This document shows, one piece after another, positions 13,720 to 22,661 of a stretch of 64,000 nucleotides of DNA. Origin of the DNA: Marisa cornuarietis (taxonomy: Eukaryota; Mollusca; Gastropoda; Architaenioglossa; Ampullariidae); NCBI GenBank assembly GCA_004794655.1, contig SMMW01000585.1, positions 8,679,501-8,743,500 of the forward strand, in the 5' to 3' direction. The translations under genes were made by a program, and so were the position numbers. Every line of letters starts with the position of its first letter. Positions within the stretch are counted from its first letter, which is position 1. The notes under the pieces are model-generated. The model had not been told where the DNA came from and made no database searches. It worked only from the letters and a program-made list of their open reading frames with translations.

Positions 13720-15759
13720 ATCATGCACGCTTACAAACACAGTACCACATACAGTACACACTCGTACACACAAACACACGCACATACAAACATTTGCATA
13801 TGCAGAGACATGACCACACACCAAACCCCCAAAAAGAAAGTACATGGACATTATGTTTATACTATTTACATGTTCATGCTTTTGTACGGATGATGGTGCA
13901 GTTTTGGCTCCCTGGTGGTGTCCGAGTCAAGTGGTCTCATCCTAAACAACCACATGGCCGACTTTGCGAAGCCCGAGGGTCCTGTCCTGGACACACAGAA
14001 GGTACAGACTAATACTTTCCTATTGATCTCCATCGGCTGCCATGCAGCCCACATCTCTAGTGAAAGCAATGCCAGTCCGTTACATCTATCCACTGTCCTC
14101 TTGCATCTGTCAAAGTGTACAGATAACGTGTACAGTACATGACAAGGTTCGTGGTCAACGAAGCCTAACACCAGTCTGACTCTGGACCTCGGACTCAAGG
14201 AACACAGCTGCAGCGAAACCAGCACAGCAAACTGTGTTGCATAGCTAGTTCCCGTCTCTCGTGGCAAATTTTTATTTAAAAGAAAATGTCGATTTTGACG
14301 ATTGAAGATTGTACGTTTGTTTCTGGCTTGCCAAATAACATCGTACGTAGGATGTGTCCGATTAAAACCTGTTTTCTTGCTCTCTAGCCTAGTTCTCTTA
14401 ACTGTGAAGCACATAGAATGTTTTTATTACAATTTTTTTTAAAGATTGTTTCACCGAATTACATTACACCTGGAAAGCGACCTCTGTCGTCTATGGCGCC
14501 TGCAATCATTGTGGACAAGGACGGCAACCCACGTTTGGTCCTTGGCAGCGCTGGTGGCGCCCGCATCACAACGTCAAACGCTCAGGTGACACCTCGTCTG
14601 CTGTGACGTCGTCTCTCAGCGACCTTTCAGACGATAACCTGCTTGACCCCAAACACACCTGTGATCATTTTTACTGGATAGCACAGTTTGCATCATCGTC
14701 AGCTAAATCGCCTTGTCGAATAATTCAAAAAAACTGTCTTGTTGCTGCCTAATGTGTTGCTGACCTGCTGACTGCGAATGTTCACACACCGACATTATAT
14801 ATATATATATACACACACAATAAACAGTGAAAAATAAATCTTGATAAGGTTTTTATGATAATAAATGTTCTACCAGCATTATAAGTCGTATTTTTTAAAT
14901 AACATTGATGCTGATCTGCTGACCTGCTGACTGCGAATGTTCACACATTCTTCATTTCATGCAGGTTATTGCTCGAAATCTGTGGCTAGGACAGTCTTTG
15001 GAAGAAGCCATTAACGAGAAACGTCTTCACCATCAATTGTTTCCGAACGTTCTTGTTTGGGAAGAGGGCTTTAGCAAGGTAAATGAAATGGCCACTAACA
15101 CGTTATATAAAGCTTATTCTTTTGTAATATCTTCGAATATTTGGAACTTACTTGTTGTAGGAAAGAGTCAGTCTTACTAGTAAACCAAGAGCACAGTATT
15201 TATTCAATTTGATAGCCTGACAATGAAGAGTTCCAGAATAAACCACAAGAAGTATATAGTATTTTAAAATCTTATCTGGCTTATAATTCTGTTTAGATAT
15301 CCTAAAAATTTGTGTTCACTATCCTGGGAAGGCATATACATCTTTATGAGCAAGGTGTATTCCTTATGTAAGGTGTATGAATTCCAAGGTTTTTTTTATA
15401 ATGTGTGTCGAACGGGGCCCTTCGATCTTAATGTAACACACTTATTTCTAACTTATTTTCGACCTATTAGCAACTTATTTTCAATGTGTATCAAACGTAT
15501 TCATAACCTATTTAAAACTATTTTGACTTATTTGCAACATATTTACAACTTATTTAATTCCTTGTTTCTTCCCTCTCAGGACATCTTGAATAAGCTAAAG
15601 TCATACGGCCATATAACCAAGCCCCATGAAACTTACGTGGCTGTAGTGCAGGCGGTAGCCCGCGATTCCAGCACAGGGGAAATAACTGCTTTTTCAGACC
15701 CGCGCAAGCACGCGGAGGCCCGTCTGCTGTACGAGGACGAAATGAAAGTTCCAGTGTGA
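2166..15759 (+). CDS. Gamma-glutamyltransferase (glutathione hydrolase), 12 exons, 5' end missing
   Basis: Predicted single-pass type II membrane enzyme that cleaves the gamma-glutamyl bond of extracellular glutathione and transfers the glutamyl group to water or acceptors. Exons: 2166-2452, 2685-2782, 3997-4113, 4996-5188, 7072-7241, 7812-7958, 10713-10849, 13353-13543, 13902-14001, 14445-14585, 14965-15078, 15580-15759. All junctions are GT-AG and the phases close, giving 624 residues plus stop. In order: a basic, Cys-rich cytoplasmic tail; a membrane segment ([20 protein letters not shown]); large-subunit core motifs GGSAVDAA and STGLGGG; GREVAP with the substrate Arg; the autoprocessing site EGTTHLS with the nucleophile Thr at 13476-13478; PLSSM; and the [10 protein letters not shown] oxyanion loop. 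The C-terminus is about 14 residues longer than in human GGT1. No in-frame Met precedes the tail after the stop at 2115, so an upstream exon is required. Family is certain; subfamily is not. Confidence 0.93.
2685..2782 (+). CDS. Transferase exon b
   Basis: Acceptor ttaacag, donor G|GTAATG. It encodes [18 protein letters not shown] followed by the conserved HSTGLGGG block of the large subunit. Phases in and out agree with the neighbouring exons. Confidence 0.95.
3348..3355. promoter_or_regulatory. CRE-like 8-mer in transferase intron
   Basis: Perfect TGACGTCA palindrome. An 8-mer like this is expected about once per window by chance, so function is doubtful. Confidence 0.15.
3862..3967. repeat. 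27-bp minisatellite, about four copies
   Basis: Tandem copies start at 3862, 3889, 3916 and 3943. The first three are nearly identical and the last is truncated and diverged. Each unit contains the palindrome CACCATGGTG at its junction. The array ends about 30 bp before the acceptor of transferase exon c. Confidence 0.95.
3997..4113 (+). CDS. Transferase exon c
   Basis: Acceptor gtttcag, donor G|GTGGGT. It encodes [20 protein letters not shown] followed by [18 protein letters not shown]. The Arg of GREVAP is the family residue that contacts the glutamyl alpha-carboxylate. Confidence 0.94.
4612..4706. repeat. Purine-rich tract in transferase intron
   Basis: About 95 bp of almost uninterrupted G and A on the plus strand. 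Low-complexity sequence with no coding sense. Confidence 0.8.
4996..5188 (+). CDS. Transferase exon d
   Basis: Acceptor tctacag, donor TG|GTAACA. It encodes [20 protein letters not shown] and then [19 protein letters not shown], the classic family block with the AVPGE signature. The last codon is split after TG. Confidence 0.96.
5189..7071. other. Transferase intron, 1.9 kb, no gene recognised
   Basis: Low-complexity GT/GA near 5272-5294. The part at 6360-6600 is less AT-rich and carries two CCAAT-type motifs (CCCATTGGCTG and AACCAATCAG). This could suggest an internal promoter, but nothing else supports one. Confidence 0.5.
7072..7241 (+). CDS. Transferase exon e
   Basis: Acceptor ctgttgcag, donor G|GTAAGG. 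It begins [10 protein letters not shown] and ends [14 protein letters not shown], the helix pair before the family's GG(I/L) loop. There is a Cys at each side of CRIFC. Confidence 0.94.
7812..7958 (+). CDS. Transferase exon f
   Basis: Acceptor caccaacag, donor G|GTGAGT. It encodes [20 protein letters not shown] and later [18 protein letters not shown]. The APSGGP loop is a family hallmark. Confidence 0.96.
8321..8900. mobile_element. Foldback element (MITE-like), arms about 280 bp
   Basis: The left arm 8321-8607 is the approximate reverse complement of the right arm 8631-8900, with a loop of about 23 bp. Matched pairs include ACCAACCTGAATGGTTTGC with GCAAACCATTCAGGTTGGT, ACTACGTCACACTAGTGCA with TGCACTAGTGTGACGTAGT, and CTCGTG with CACGAG at the loop. 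Arms have diverged by substitutions and small indels, so the copy is old. No coding capacity, and I could not define a target-site duplication. Confidence 0.88.
9262..9750. mobile_element. Possible pogo/Tigger-like non-autonomous remnant
   Basis: The left end AACCTCGGATTTCGTCGA resembles the reverse complement of the right end (AACCTCAGTTTTCGTTGA). The right end runs on into the CACTG type of terminus seen in Tc1/mariner-superfamily elements. The interior contains repeated GACGAAAACCGAG-like blocks and no transposase. The left CAGT end seems lost into an (AT)n tract. Confidence 0.5.
9798..9888. repeat. (GT)n microsatellite
   Basis: Two GT runs separated by an interrupted stretch; the second, 9832-9888, is nearly pure. 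Confidence 0.98.
9895..10275. repeat. Degenerate minisatellite, unit about 40 bp
   Basis: About eight to ten diverged copies sharing the core TATTATAAGCCAGTATTAGC followed by an A/C-rich TACACATACAAAA part. One further isolated copy lies at about 10648-10685, just before the acceptor of the next transferase exon. Confidence 0.75.
10588..10645 (+). mobile_element. SINE-like 3' tail
   Basis: Resembles TGTAAAGTGCTGTGA followed by GAGGGGAAAGAC and an ATTATT-type end. The same tail style recurs at 19968-20038, 27770-27837 and 60851-60916. The element body is not delimited. Confidence 0.4.
10713..10849 (+). CDS. Transferase exon g
   Basis: Acceptor ccctccag, donor CGT|GTAAGT (phase 0). It begins GFGLTPDD and runs through [20 protein letters not shown] and PMFVNISR, a strongly conserved family block. 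Confidence 0.96.
11206..11263. repeat. (AAT)n microsatellite at the 3' end of a LINE remnant
   Basis: A near-pure AAT run. It abuts the 3' end of the minus-strand LINE remnant that follows, which fits a simple-repeat tail of a non-LTR element. Confidence 0.95.
11265..12000 (-). mobile_element. Non-LTR retrotransposon (LINE) remnant, reverse transcriptase C-terminal part
   Basis: Read on the minus strand with several frame breaks, this gives [15 protein letters not shown] (the YADD catalytic box), [55 protein letters not shown] and [20 protein letters not shown]. These are successive blocks of the C-terminal half of an RTE/CR1-like LINE reverse transcriptase, in order. Stops and frameshifts show it is dead. 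It sits antisense inside a transferase intron. Confidence 0.85.
12630..12930 (-). mobile_element. Second LINE remnant, C-terminal end
   Basis: Minus-strand frames give [20 protein letters not shown] followed by [17 protein letters not shown], then after a shift [21 protein letters not shown] and a stop. The LRTGHC...GI.D..C.C...TxxH pattern and the KLWG...F block are typical of the C-terminus of Jockey/I-like LINEs. Frameshifted and non-functional. Confidence 0.75.
13353..13543 (+). CDS. Transferase exon h, with the catalytic threonine
   Basis: Acceptor ctgttacag at 13352; a second acceptor nine bases on (13361) would drop Leu-Leu-Gln in frame. The first choice keeps the length of other family members in this helix. 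The autoprocessing site is [10 protein letters not shown]; the first Thr (codon 13476-13478) becomes the N-terminal nucleophile of the small subunit. Donor TA|GTAAGT splits a Tyr codon, which avoids an apparent TAG. Confidence 0.93.
13563..13612. repeat. (TG)n(GA)n microsatellite beside a donor site
   Basis: Begins about 20 bp after the donor of transferase exon h. A related (CA)n run follows at about 13689-13719. Confidence 0.97.
13902..14001 (+). CDS. Transferase exon i
   Basis: Acceptor gtgcag, donor AAG|GTACAG. It continues [20 protein letters not shown] and then [14 protein letters not shown]. The conserved NN.M.DF motif is present, but the residue that is Glu in human GGT1 (Gln in E. 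coli) is His here. Confidence 0.94.
14445..14585 (+). CDS. Transferase exon j
   Basis: Acceptor tttttaaag, donor CAG|GTGACA; in phase at both ends (47 codons). It contains [19 protein letters not shown] and [13 protein letters not shown], the serine pair and the Gly-Gly oxyanion loop of the active site. Confidence 0.96.
14761..14947. repeat. Direct repeat pair in the intron before exon k
   Basis: A 27-bp block beginning GACCTGCTGACTGCGAATGT occurs at about 14761 and again at about 14920, separated by an AT-rich stretch with an (AT)n run. The second copy lies about 20 bp before the exon k acceptor. Confidence 0.85.
14965..15078 (+). CDS. Transferase exon k
   Basis: Acceptor ttcatgcag, donor AAG|GTAAAT; 38 codons in phase. 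It encodes [20 protein letters not shown] and LHHQLFPN, matching the NLW.G.....A.....LHHQL.PN block of the small subunit. Confidence 0.96.
15580..15759 (+). CDS. Transferase terminal exon
   Basis: Acceptor ccctctcag; ends in TGA at 15757-15759. It contains [20 protein letters not shown] and [11 protein letters not shown], the family's C-terminal strands with the SD.R. motif, then a short non-conserved tail ending KVPV. Confidence 0.96.
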   Translation, partial: DILNKLKSYGHITKPHETYVAVVQAVARDSSTGEITAFSDPRKHAEARLLYEDEMKVPV

Positions 15760-17326
15760 GGTCAGTCGCTGCCGCCGAGCTGTCCCTCCAACGCCAGTTC
15801 TGCTAGTGAGCTCTTTTTGAGTGACTTAGGGACGAGTGGTTATATATGAGCATCGACTAAACACGAAGTTTGATAGAATCGAAAATATTGAATCTTCACT
15901 CTGTTTCTTTTCTCTTTTTTATATACTGTGAAAAATGATGAAAGGGGACTCTTTGCCCTCTCACGGATCCATCAAGTAATGATGTATTCCCGTAAAGCAT
16001 TTATTTCCTTGTTGTAGATGCTCATTACAACGTAAAGATAAATTAGAAAAACAACCAGGGGCCGTATTTCTAAAGTGGAGTCGTTGCCCTGGGAGCAACA
16101 TGGGGGACTCAAGAACAAACGAAGGACGAGTGTCTTGTTTCCGAACTTATAAAAATGTGCAGACTCCACAGAAGCTGGTTTACCCCTGGAGCCGTAGTTG
16201 TGAATCAGTGGCAAAGATATTTCACGGGGTCTGGCCATCGCATTGTAACTAAGAAATAACAAGATCTATTCATCGAGTCCCCCATTTTTCCCTTAGGAAA
16301 TGATTTACTCTCAATACATAGTTACGGCCTTAGAATGACATAAAAAGACGAGGGGAAATGTAATGCAAGATGAAAAGGAAAAGAGATCGTAGTGACTGGC
16401 TGAGCTGATGAACAACTGTCCAATAAGGTCATGAATTCAAAATATCGGCAGACATTTTAAAGTACACTATTCGTCGATATTCTGAACGCAGGTGCAGATG
16501 CATCATCAACAAGAGAGCCTGTGAATGGGACTTAAATGTTTAAGATTCAGGGTTGAGTTGCAGATGAGACTTGAGTCAGAACTTTCTCTGCTTAAAGGGA
16601 AAAGGAAGTTGGGCTTAAATGATAGAGATTGACATGATGAATAATGTCCAAGCAGACTTTCGGATTGCTCACTTACAATCTTGTCTAAAACTCAGATCTG
16701 AGGCGGTTCAAACATGTGTTGAGTGATGTTCCCTGAATAGTCGCACGAGAGAGCTCGCCGCTATTTTCCTGAGTAGGGGAGGGGGACGTCAACACGCTGA
16801 CAGTGATGACAAGAGCATAGTGGGGCAGCCGTCCCCTTAAAAAAAAGAAACCGAAAGGGCAAGAATATCTTTTGGTACAATGCTTAAGATGTGATTTTTC
16901 ACAAAGTGCAAATAAGAGAAGAGAGACAGAGAGAGAGCGAGACAAAGAAAAAAGAGATAACTGGAGTCTGGTGAGTTGTGAGAATGTGTGAGGAGCTGCT
17001 GGTAAAAGCCTTTTTGGCTTTGGCTGAGTGACTTGCCAGGAAGATGATCATAATTCGTGGTAGTCACTTTTTGTTTTTTAACTGTCGTCTCCCACGCTAC
17101 AGTTATCCTGGGGGCACGAGCACTATAAACATCCCAGCTGTCACACTTCTTTCCCTCACCAGCTTACAAGAAACAGGTTCAAGAAACTACCACGGCACTA
17201 AATACTTAGTCTAGTGTACGTGTTGTTCGTGATTCATACTCTCTTAGTCGTGACACACTGAAAAGCATCGATCACAGTTTAACTAGTCGATTTCAAAAAG
17301 TATCCTCCCAGCTTCCCCACCCCTAT

Positions 17327-17378
<52 letters not shown>

Positions 17379-18815
17379 CATTATTAGATTGTGCATTCCA
17401 CAGCTAACCAAAAAAAAAAAAACACGACACGTTTTGTGCGAGGCATCAAAGAAAAGTATAAAGCTCATTGAAAGTTTATTAAAACAAAGCTACATTAATC
17501 ATTAATATATGTGATGTATTGTTTGGGGGAGTGGATAGCCTATTTAATCCAAATCTGAAGGCGCGCACACTACCTGTTTCTGTATCCATGTGACATAGTG
17601 TACTTCCTACATTGACTCGGCTTTGGAGGTAGATAAAAGATACAGCAAGGGAGACGAGACGAGTATCACCCTTACAAAATGTGGCCCGGAACTAAGCGGG
17701 GGCTTTAATACCTCAGTCAGCTCCAACTTTAAGAACATGGGACTACTGTACAGTACCTTAGTATTGTTTGCCATGCTAACTGTAAGATTATGAGACTACT
17801 GTAAAGTTCCTTAGTTTTTCTTGCCATGCTATTTGCAGGCTGTGGTGATGTCTAAGTGAAGAAGGACTCACGGACATTATGTCGGTACTTCGCGTGTGGC
17901 CTTTTGCCCCCTCACCCTCACAGTATCGCCACATCTGTGGGTGTCTTCTGACCATCGTAAAACATCCCCCATCCAATCGTGTCCACGACTTCTCCTTTCT
18001 AGAACCCTAAAATTATTTATCACTTACAATCCAAAGGCTACACTCATTGACCATCCTGAACTCGAGAAAGTCAGGGACGAATTAGTTGCTAACAAAACTT
18101 GCAAACCTGATAGAAACGCCTTTCTAGTGAAAAGCTAGTGAAGCACGAGGACGTTTATCTTACTAGACAAACATATTTTAGTGTGAATTGGCGACATTGA
18201 CTGACCCTAAGGCAGTGAGACCCTAAGGATCTTTTTGTCCAGTTGCTGAATCCTGAATGAAGATTTTCAAGCGGATCTCATAACGCATTTCCTTAGAGGA
18301 AGACTGGTATTGTTGCCAGTGCAAAAGTAAATATTTTAACTAAAACAACTCAAGAGCGATATATTATCATCAACGATCGTCGCTGGTAACATACAGTGGA
18401 TATATGTGGAAACTTTATTGTACACATAACTGGATCTGGAAGAAATTGCAATGGAGTTCATTAACTGATATCAAAGAAGACGCAATTGGGGTTAAAAAAA
18501 ATTTTGTCACACTGACTTTCAAGCCTTAAATATGAATAATATGATTAGTAAGTTTATCTTATTCTGAATATTACATCATTTTTGTGATTGCGATAGCTCA
18601 TTTTCGTAATGTGCGAGTGCGAACGTCGTTCACTGTCAGCATGAAGTTTGCCTCCCCCATCACCCCAGTCTGAACATCTTCCAACGCCACTGCGATTGCG
18701 ACTATACCTTATGTTCGCTGTAGCCAGTCGGCAAAACTTCTAGAAGTATCGCACCATCACTCCACACATTTCGTGCTCAGTGGGTCCGTCTATTAGTTTT
18801 TTTTCTTTGACAAAC
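15760..18815. other. Spacer between transferase and candidate first exon
   Basis: No recognisable gene. It includes the transferase 3' UTR, a (CA)n tract at 17332-17375, and an unassigned open frame ending at 18138 whose last 30 residues (…HPELEKVRDELVANKTCK…) look protein-like but match nothing I know. Confidence 0.5.
17332..17375. repeat. (CA)n microsatellite
   Basis: Pure CA dinucleotide tract of about 22 repeats. Confidence 0.98.
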
Positions 18816-18860
18816 ATGGCGGCCTTCATGAATCGGCCCGAAGGTGTTTTTGACGCAACT
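18816..18860 (+). CDS. Candidate first coding exon of an unrecognised gene
   Basis: ATG in the context AAACATGGCGGCC, close to the YY1/TISU element that marks many housekeeping starts with short 5' UTRs. It is preceded by a pyrimidine run TTTTTTTTCTTTG that could be the transcription start. The frame MAAFMNRPEGVFDAT ends exactly at a strong donor, ACT|GTAAGT. A possible continuation after the acceptor tatctcag at 19093 (VSTHNSAFTNIRRVYSYRK) is in phase but not recognised. Could also be a non-coding promoter or chance. Confidence 0.35.
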
Positions 18861-21800
18861 GTAAGTAAACGATTGTTTTGCAACTCAAACTTTTGTTCGC
18901 ACATGATTAAATACGTCAGTACCTATCATTTAAGCCTAAGTTACAATTTAACTTGATCTTACCTTTAACCCACAGAAATCCCCATTGGCTGATCTGTGTG
19001 GTCTAGAGGATGTCTCAAGTCGCCAGCGTCGTTTGCACTTGAGATCGGTGATTTAAGACTTATTTTCAAGACCTTACATGCATCCTATCTCAGGTGTCTA
19101 CTCATAACAGTGCCTTTACAAACATTAGGAGGGTTTATTCGTATCGTAAAATAGTGGAGGTTGGGAGTGGTGCTCTTATGAACGCGTTTTTCTTTGTGTT
19201 GGTAAAATTTCGAGAAATGCAAGGAATTGTCTCACATATCCCTGCTGTGTATGACATGTTCACTAATGTAGCCTTTTTATTTTTCGGTGGTTTTGATTTA
19301 AAAATATTTTATATATTTATTTTTGGCGTGATTAATGTAAGCAGTCAAAACTGCACAGTTACCTCTAAAGGTGATCTCCCTCCGTTTAACTGGCTCGAGG
19401 GGCCGGACCTGTTCTGCGCCCTGCTGTTTCCACTTACACACCACTCCACTTACTTAGGGTCTCTACAGTCTATTCTTCATTTGGCCATCTTGTCTACAGC
19501 TCTTTGCTTTACAGAATAAGTTGTTCTTCACTTCATTATGAACTTCTTCACTACATTTTCTGTGGATTAGATTGTAGATCCGTTCGTGAATAACGTCTAC
19601 TGAAGTCCTAATGACAGGTCATGGTGTAAGTCCGATGAAAAGTTATGTTTGTGTCCTCCTGTTCTATGACAATTTTAAACTATTATGGTGCTTACCGATG
19701 CTGCCTCGGTGCCAGAAACTGATAACCATTGTACACTGCTCTTCACTGTGTTGCCTTCCCCCTTCGCCAAAAAAAGAAAAATATTCAAACTACAGCTTCC
19801 AAGCCTCAAATTAACCTTTCTTCATCTCGCCATGACTGAGAGATCTCGCGCCTATACTTTTATGCTGTGTTGTTGTCTCCTTTTCTATGAGTTTTTTAAA
19901 ATAAATTTTGCTCTATGTAAGCTTTCTTTATTGAGCCTATATTTTTATTTGTAAATTTTTACTTTATTTCGAGCCTGTACAGCGCATTGCACCTACTTTG
20001 AAGTGGGGAAATGAGATGTATTATTATTATTATTATTAAAGGCAACGAAGGAAAAATTGTTAATTTTACTATAAAGGTTTTTAGGGCTTGGTTTCCCTGT
20101 TGGTAATGTATCACGCTTTGTAATATACAAGACAAAGCTATTTTCATTATCTCCAAAAGGGCATTACTAACTTGATAAAATACTTGTCACATGCCACATA
20201 TTGTCACATGTTTTACACCGTCTAGTTAAGCGTTTAGAAGAGCATCTTCAAACTAAGTTTGATAACTTTAGAAGATGTTCAAAGTACGACACGCAGGGAC
20301 ATTATGTTAATGTTTTTGCACGGATGTTACTAATAAGTGTCATGTTTCACTTTGTTCAATACACATGATGTGTCCTTTGTTAAAATTGCTTTTCAATAAA
20401 ATTGTTGCCTTGAGTAACAGTAAGTGTTTGACAAGACCGGTACACATCTTCCCTCTAAATCAAGCCATGCTAACACATTTTGTCAACATAGCGCAAACTA
20501 TTACTTGTAGAGACTTCATCGTGTTTCATCTGCATTATTCTTTTCTTTTGATGTAGATAAAATTCGCTTGAAGATTCAGACACTGACACTCCCATACACA
20601 AGAACATCCCATTCACTAAACTGTCAAATATGAATTACAATTTAACGAAGTCGAAGAAGACTTCGTTTGAAACATTAAACGACAAAACAAGCGAGCAGCA
20701 CCTGTTGGTGGTGTGTGACAAACAATCCCGCTGTCGGTGCCTTCCTCCCGACTTGTGGGAGGTCGTTGTGGCGACAGAGGTGGATTTGTAACAAGAAACT
20801 GGGTCCGTGGTTGTCTACGGAAAAGTATTAAATCTTAGATGGTCACCATCTCCAAATGTTTTAAGAGCAGCTTCAGAGTTAACAGATTCTCTTCTCGCTT
20901 TCAATACCTGATAACAGACTATCACTACTCAAACCTCGGTCATCATTCTGGAATTTTCTATACTGACTTGGGGATACAATATGAAGATTTTCCATGCTAG
21001 TGATAAACAAGAACTACTCTACTGAATTGCATATGACCATGTGTTCTTTTTTCAACTTCAAATCAGAACCTACGAAACCTGGGTTTGTTATTGCTTTTGT
21101 TAATACTGGTGGTTCTTGCTTGTTGATACTAAGCGAGAAAATGTGATGGTTATCCACAAGTCAAAACAACAAAACCTCGAACGTGAAAAAATAGCAGGTC
21201 TAATACTCTTTTTTTGGAAAGCCGACAGGAAACCGATCACCGATCACTCTTGGACATGTGATGATTGAATGAGAAAGGCAATCTAGCTCTGACAACAAGG
21301 GTCTCGGGTGCACAGTCAGGTTATAGATGCATGCTAACGTCTGAGCTATGCACGTGAGGCCCAGTGAAGAAGGTCTGCAACGTGACTGACCACGTGACCT
21401 ATTGCACGGTGCTGACACGGCTCAACAGTTCCTTCTCTCCAAAGGCAGGTAGGAGGACGGGAGGGCTTTTCGCTGGTGGCGAGTGCCGAGCAAAGTATCC
21501 GCGCTCTCAAGAAGCTGTGCAGCAGAAGTATAGATCTGAGCCCAACACACACTCACACGCACACACACACACACGCACACACAGCCATTGTGCACCTTTC
21601 AGACGAGTTCACAGTAAATTGTTTCGTGTAAACGTGGTGGATGGGCACTTTTCGTGACAGGTTGTTTGTACATAAACTTTTGTAGTCGCTGCCATGCGGA
21701 CCATCTCGGGAGGGCGAGGCTGGCTTTGAACAGGTGAACAAGGAGACAGGAGGATGCGTGGAATGCTCGGCAGGTGCTCGAAAGACCGCCAAAGGAAGCA

Positions 21801-21940
21801 GGAGGATTAAACATGGCGATCGTTACTGCTGTTCTGGAACTGGTCTAGCCGATCTGAACTCGGAGATAATCGATGCAAATCCGCAGCTAGCGCCACACAC
21901 CGACCGGGAAACACACACACACACACACACCTGCCGCCTC
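18861..21940. other. Spacer with no recognised gene
   Basis: Contains a SINE-like tail at 19968-20038, a short perfect hairpin at 20645-20669 (AACGAAGTC / GACTTCGTT), and (CA)n runs near 21547-21585 and 21911-21930. Any later exons of the 18816 candidate would lie here; none could be confirmed. Confidence 0.5.
19968..20038 (+). mobile_element. SINE-like 3' tail
   Basis: GAGCCTGTACAGCGCATTG, then GTGGGGAAATGAGATG, then (TAT)n. The reverse complement of the same pattern is at 27770-27837. Confidence 0.5.
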
Positions 21941-21949
21941 TTCTGCCCC

Positions 21950-22661
21950 CACCCTTCCCCCATCCCGCCCCTTCCCCTCATCAGATGGGACAGTCACTGC
22001 GCATGCGCATAGAAAATTCCGGCACAGACTCTCTTCTTCGCTCGCATCTTCCTTATCCAGCGCTCGCCTCATCTCTCGGCCGCGAACACTGAAGTTGGCG
22101 CCGCGGTCAAGCGTTTGTCACCAATACAGAGTGGGTTTGCGGGTTCAGACCTCGGCACCGGCACAGGTCATTTCTCTCTTGCTCGCTATAAAACAGTCAT
22201 AGCTACTATAGCTACCAACCAACTAACCAAGCTCTTCTCATTTCCTCTCTGATCCCGCTCATTCCGGTCACGAGCTGTGTCGCTGGACTAAAAGAAGACT
22301 CTCACGGTCACTGCCTCAGGACAGCGGATGAAGCAAAGAACAAACCTGAGATTACGTCATTGCCGTGAGAATAATGTGTATTTACTGTTGAAGGTGCAAC
22401 CTCACCCCGGACCCAACTTCAACAGACCGCGAGGGCTTAGTGAACAGAGCTAGCATGACTACCGTTAATGAAATTTGTCTAGCCGTTTAGTGGATTTTGT
22501 TTTTAAGTGCTACACCGACACCCGAGTCTGCAAAAAGTCATCAAGTTCTTAATGTGCTGGACGCCCCGTCAATTTTCTTGCCCACACCTGCCTTGTTTGT
22601 CATCCGTCCTCCATCGACCGGAAACTGATGATTTTAAATATAAACAGAGATTTAGTTCTCA
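21950..22661 (+). promoter_or_regulatory. Likely promoter and 5' UTR exon of the potassium channel gene
   Basis: A GC- and CpG-richer block holds the perfect NRF-1 palindrome TGCGCATGCGCA at 21998-22009, followed by pyrimidine-rich initiator-like sequence near 22025-22075. A strong donor, CTCAG|GTAAGC, at 22661 could end a 5' UTR exon, and a good acceptor, TCTCTCTTGTTAG, at 24005 could start the next. This is an inference from motifs only. Confidence 0.45.

Noticed and set aside
13495..13893. Open frames on both strands over 13495-13893
   Set aside because: Created by (TG)n and (CA)n microsatellites in a transferase intron.
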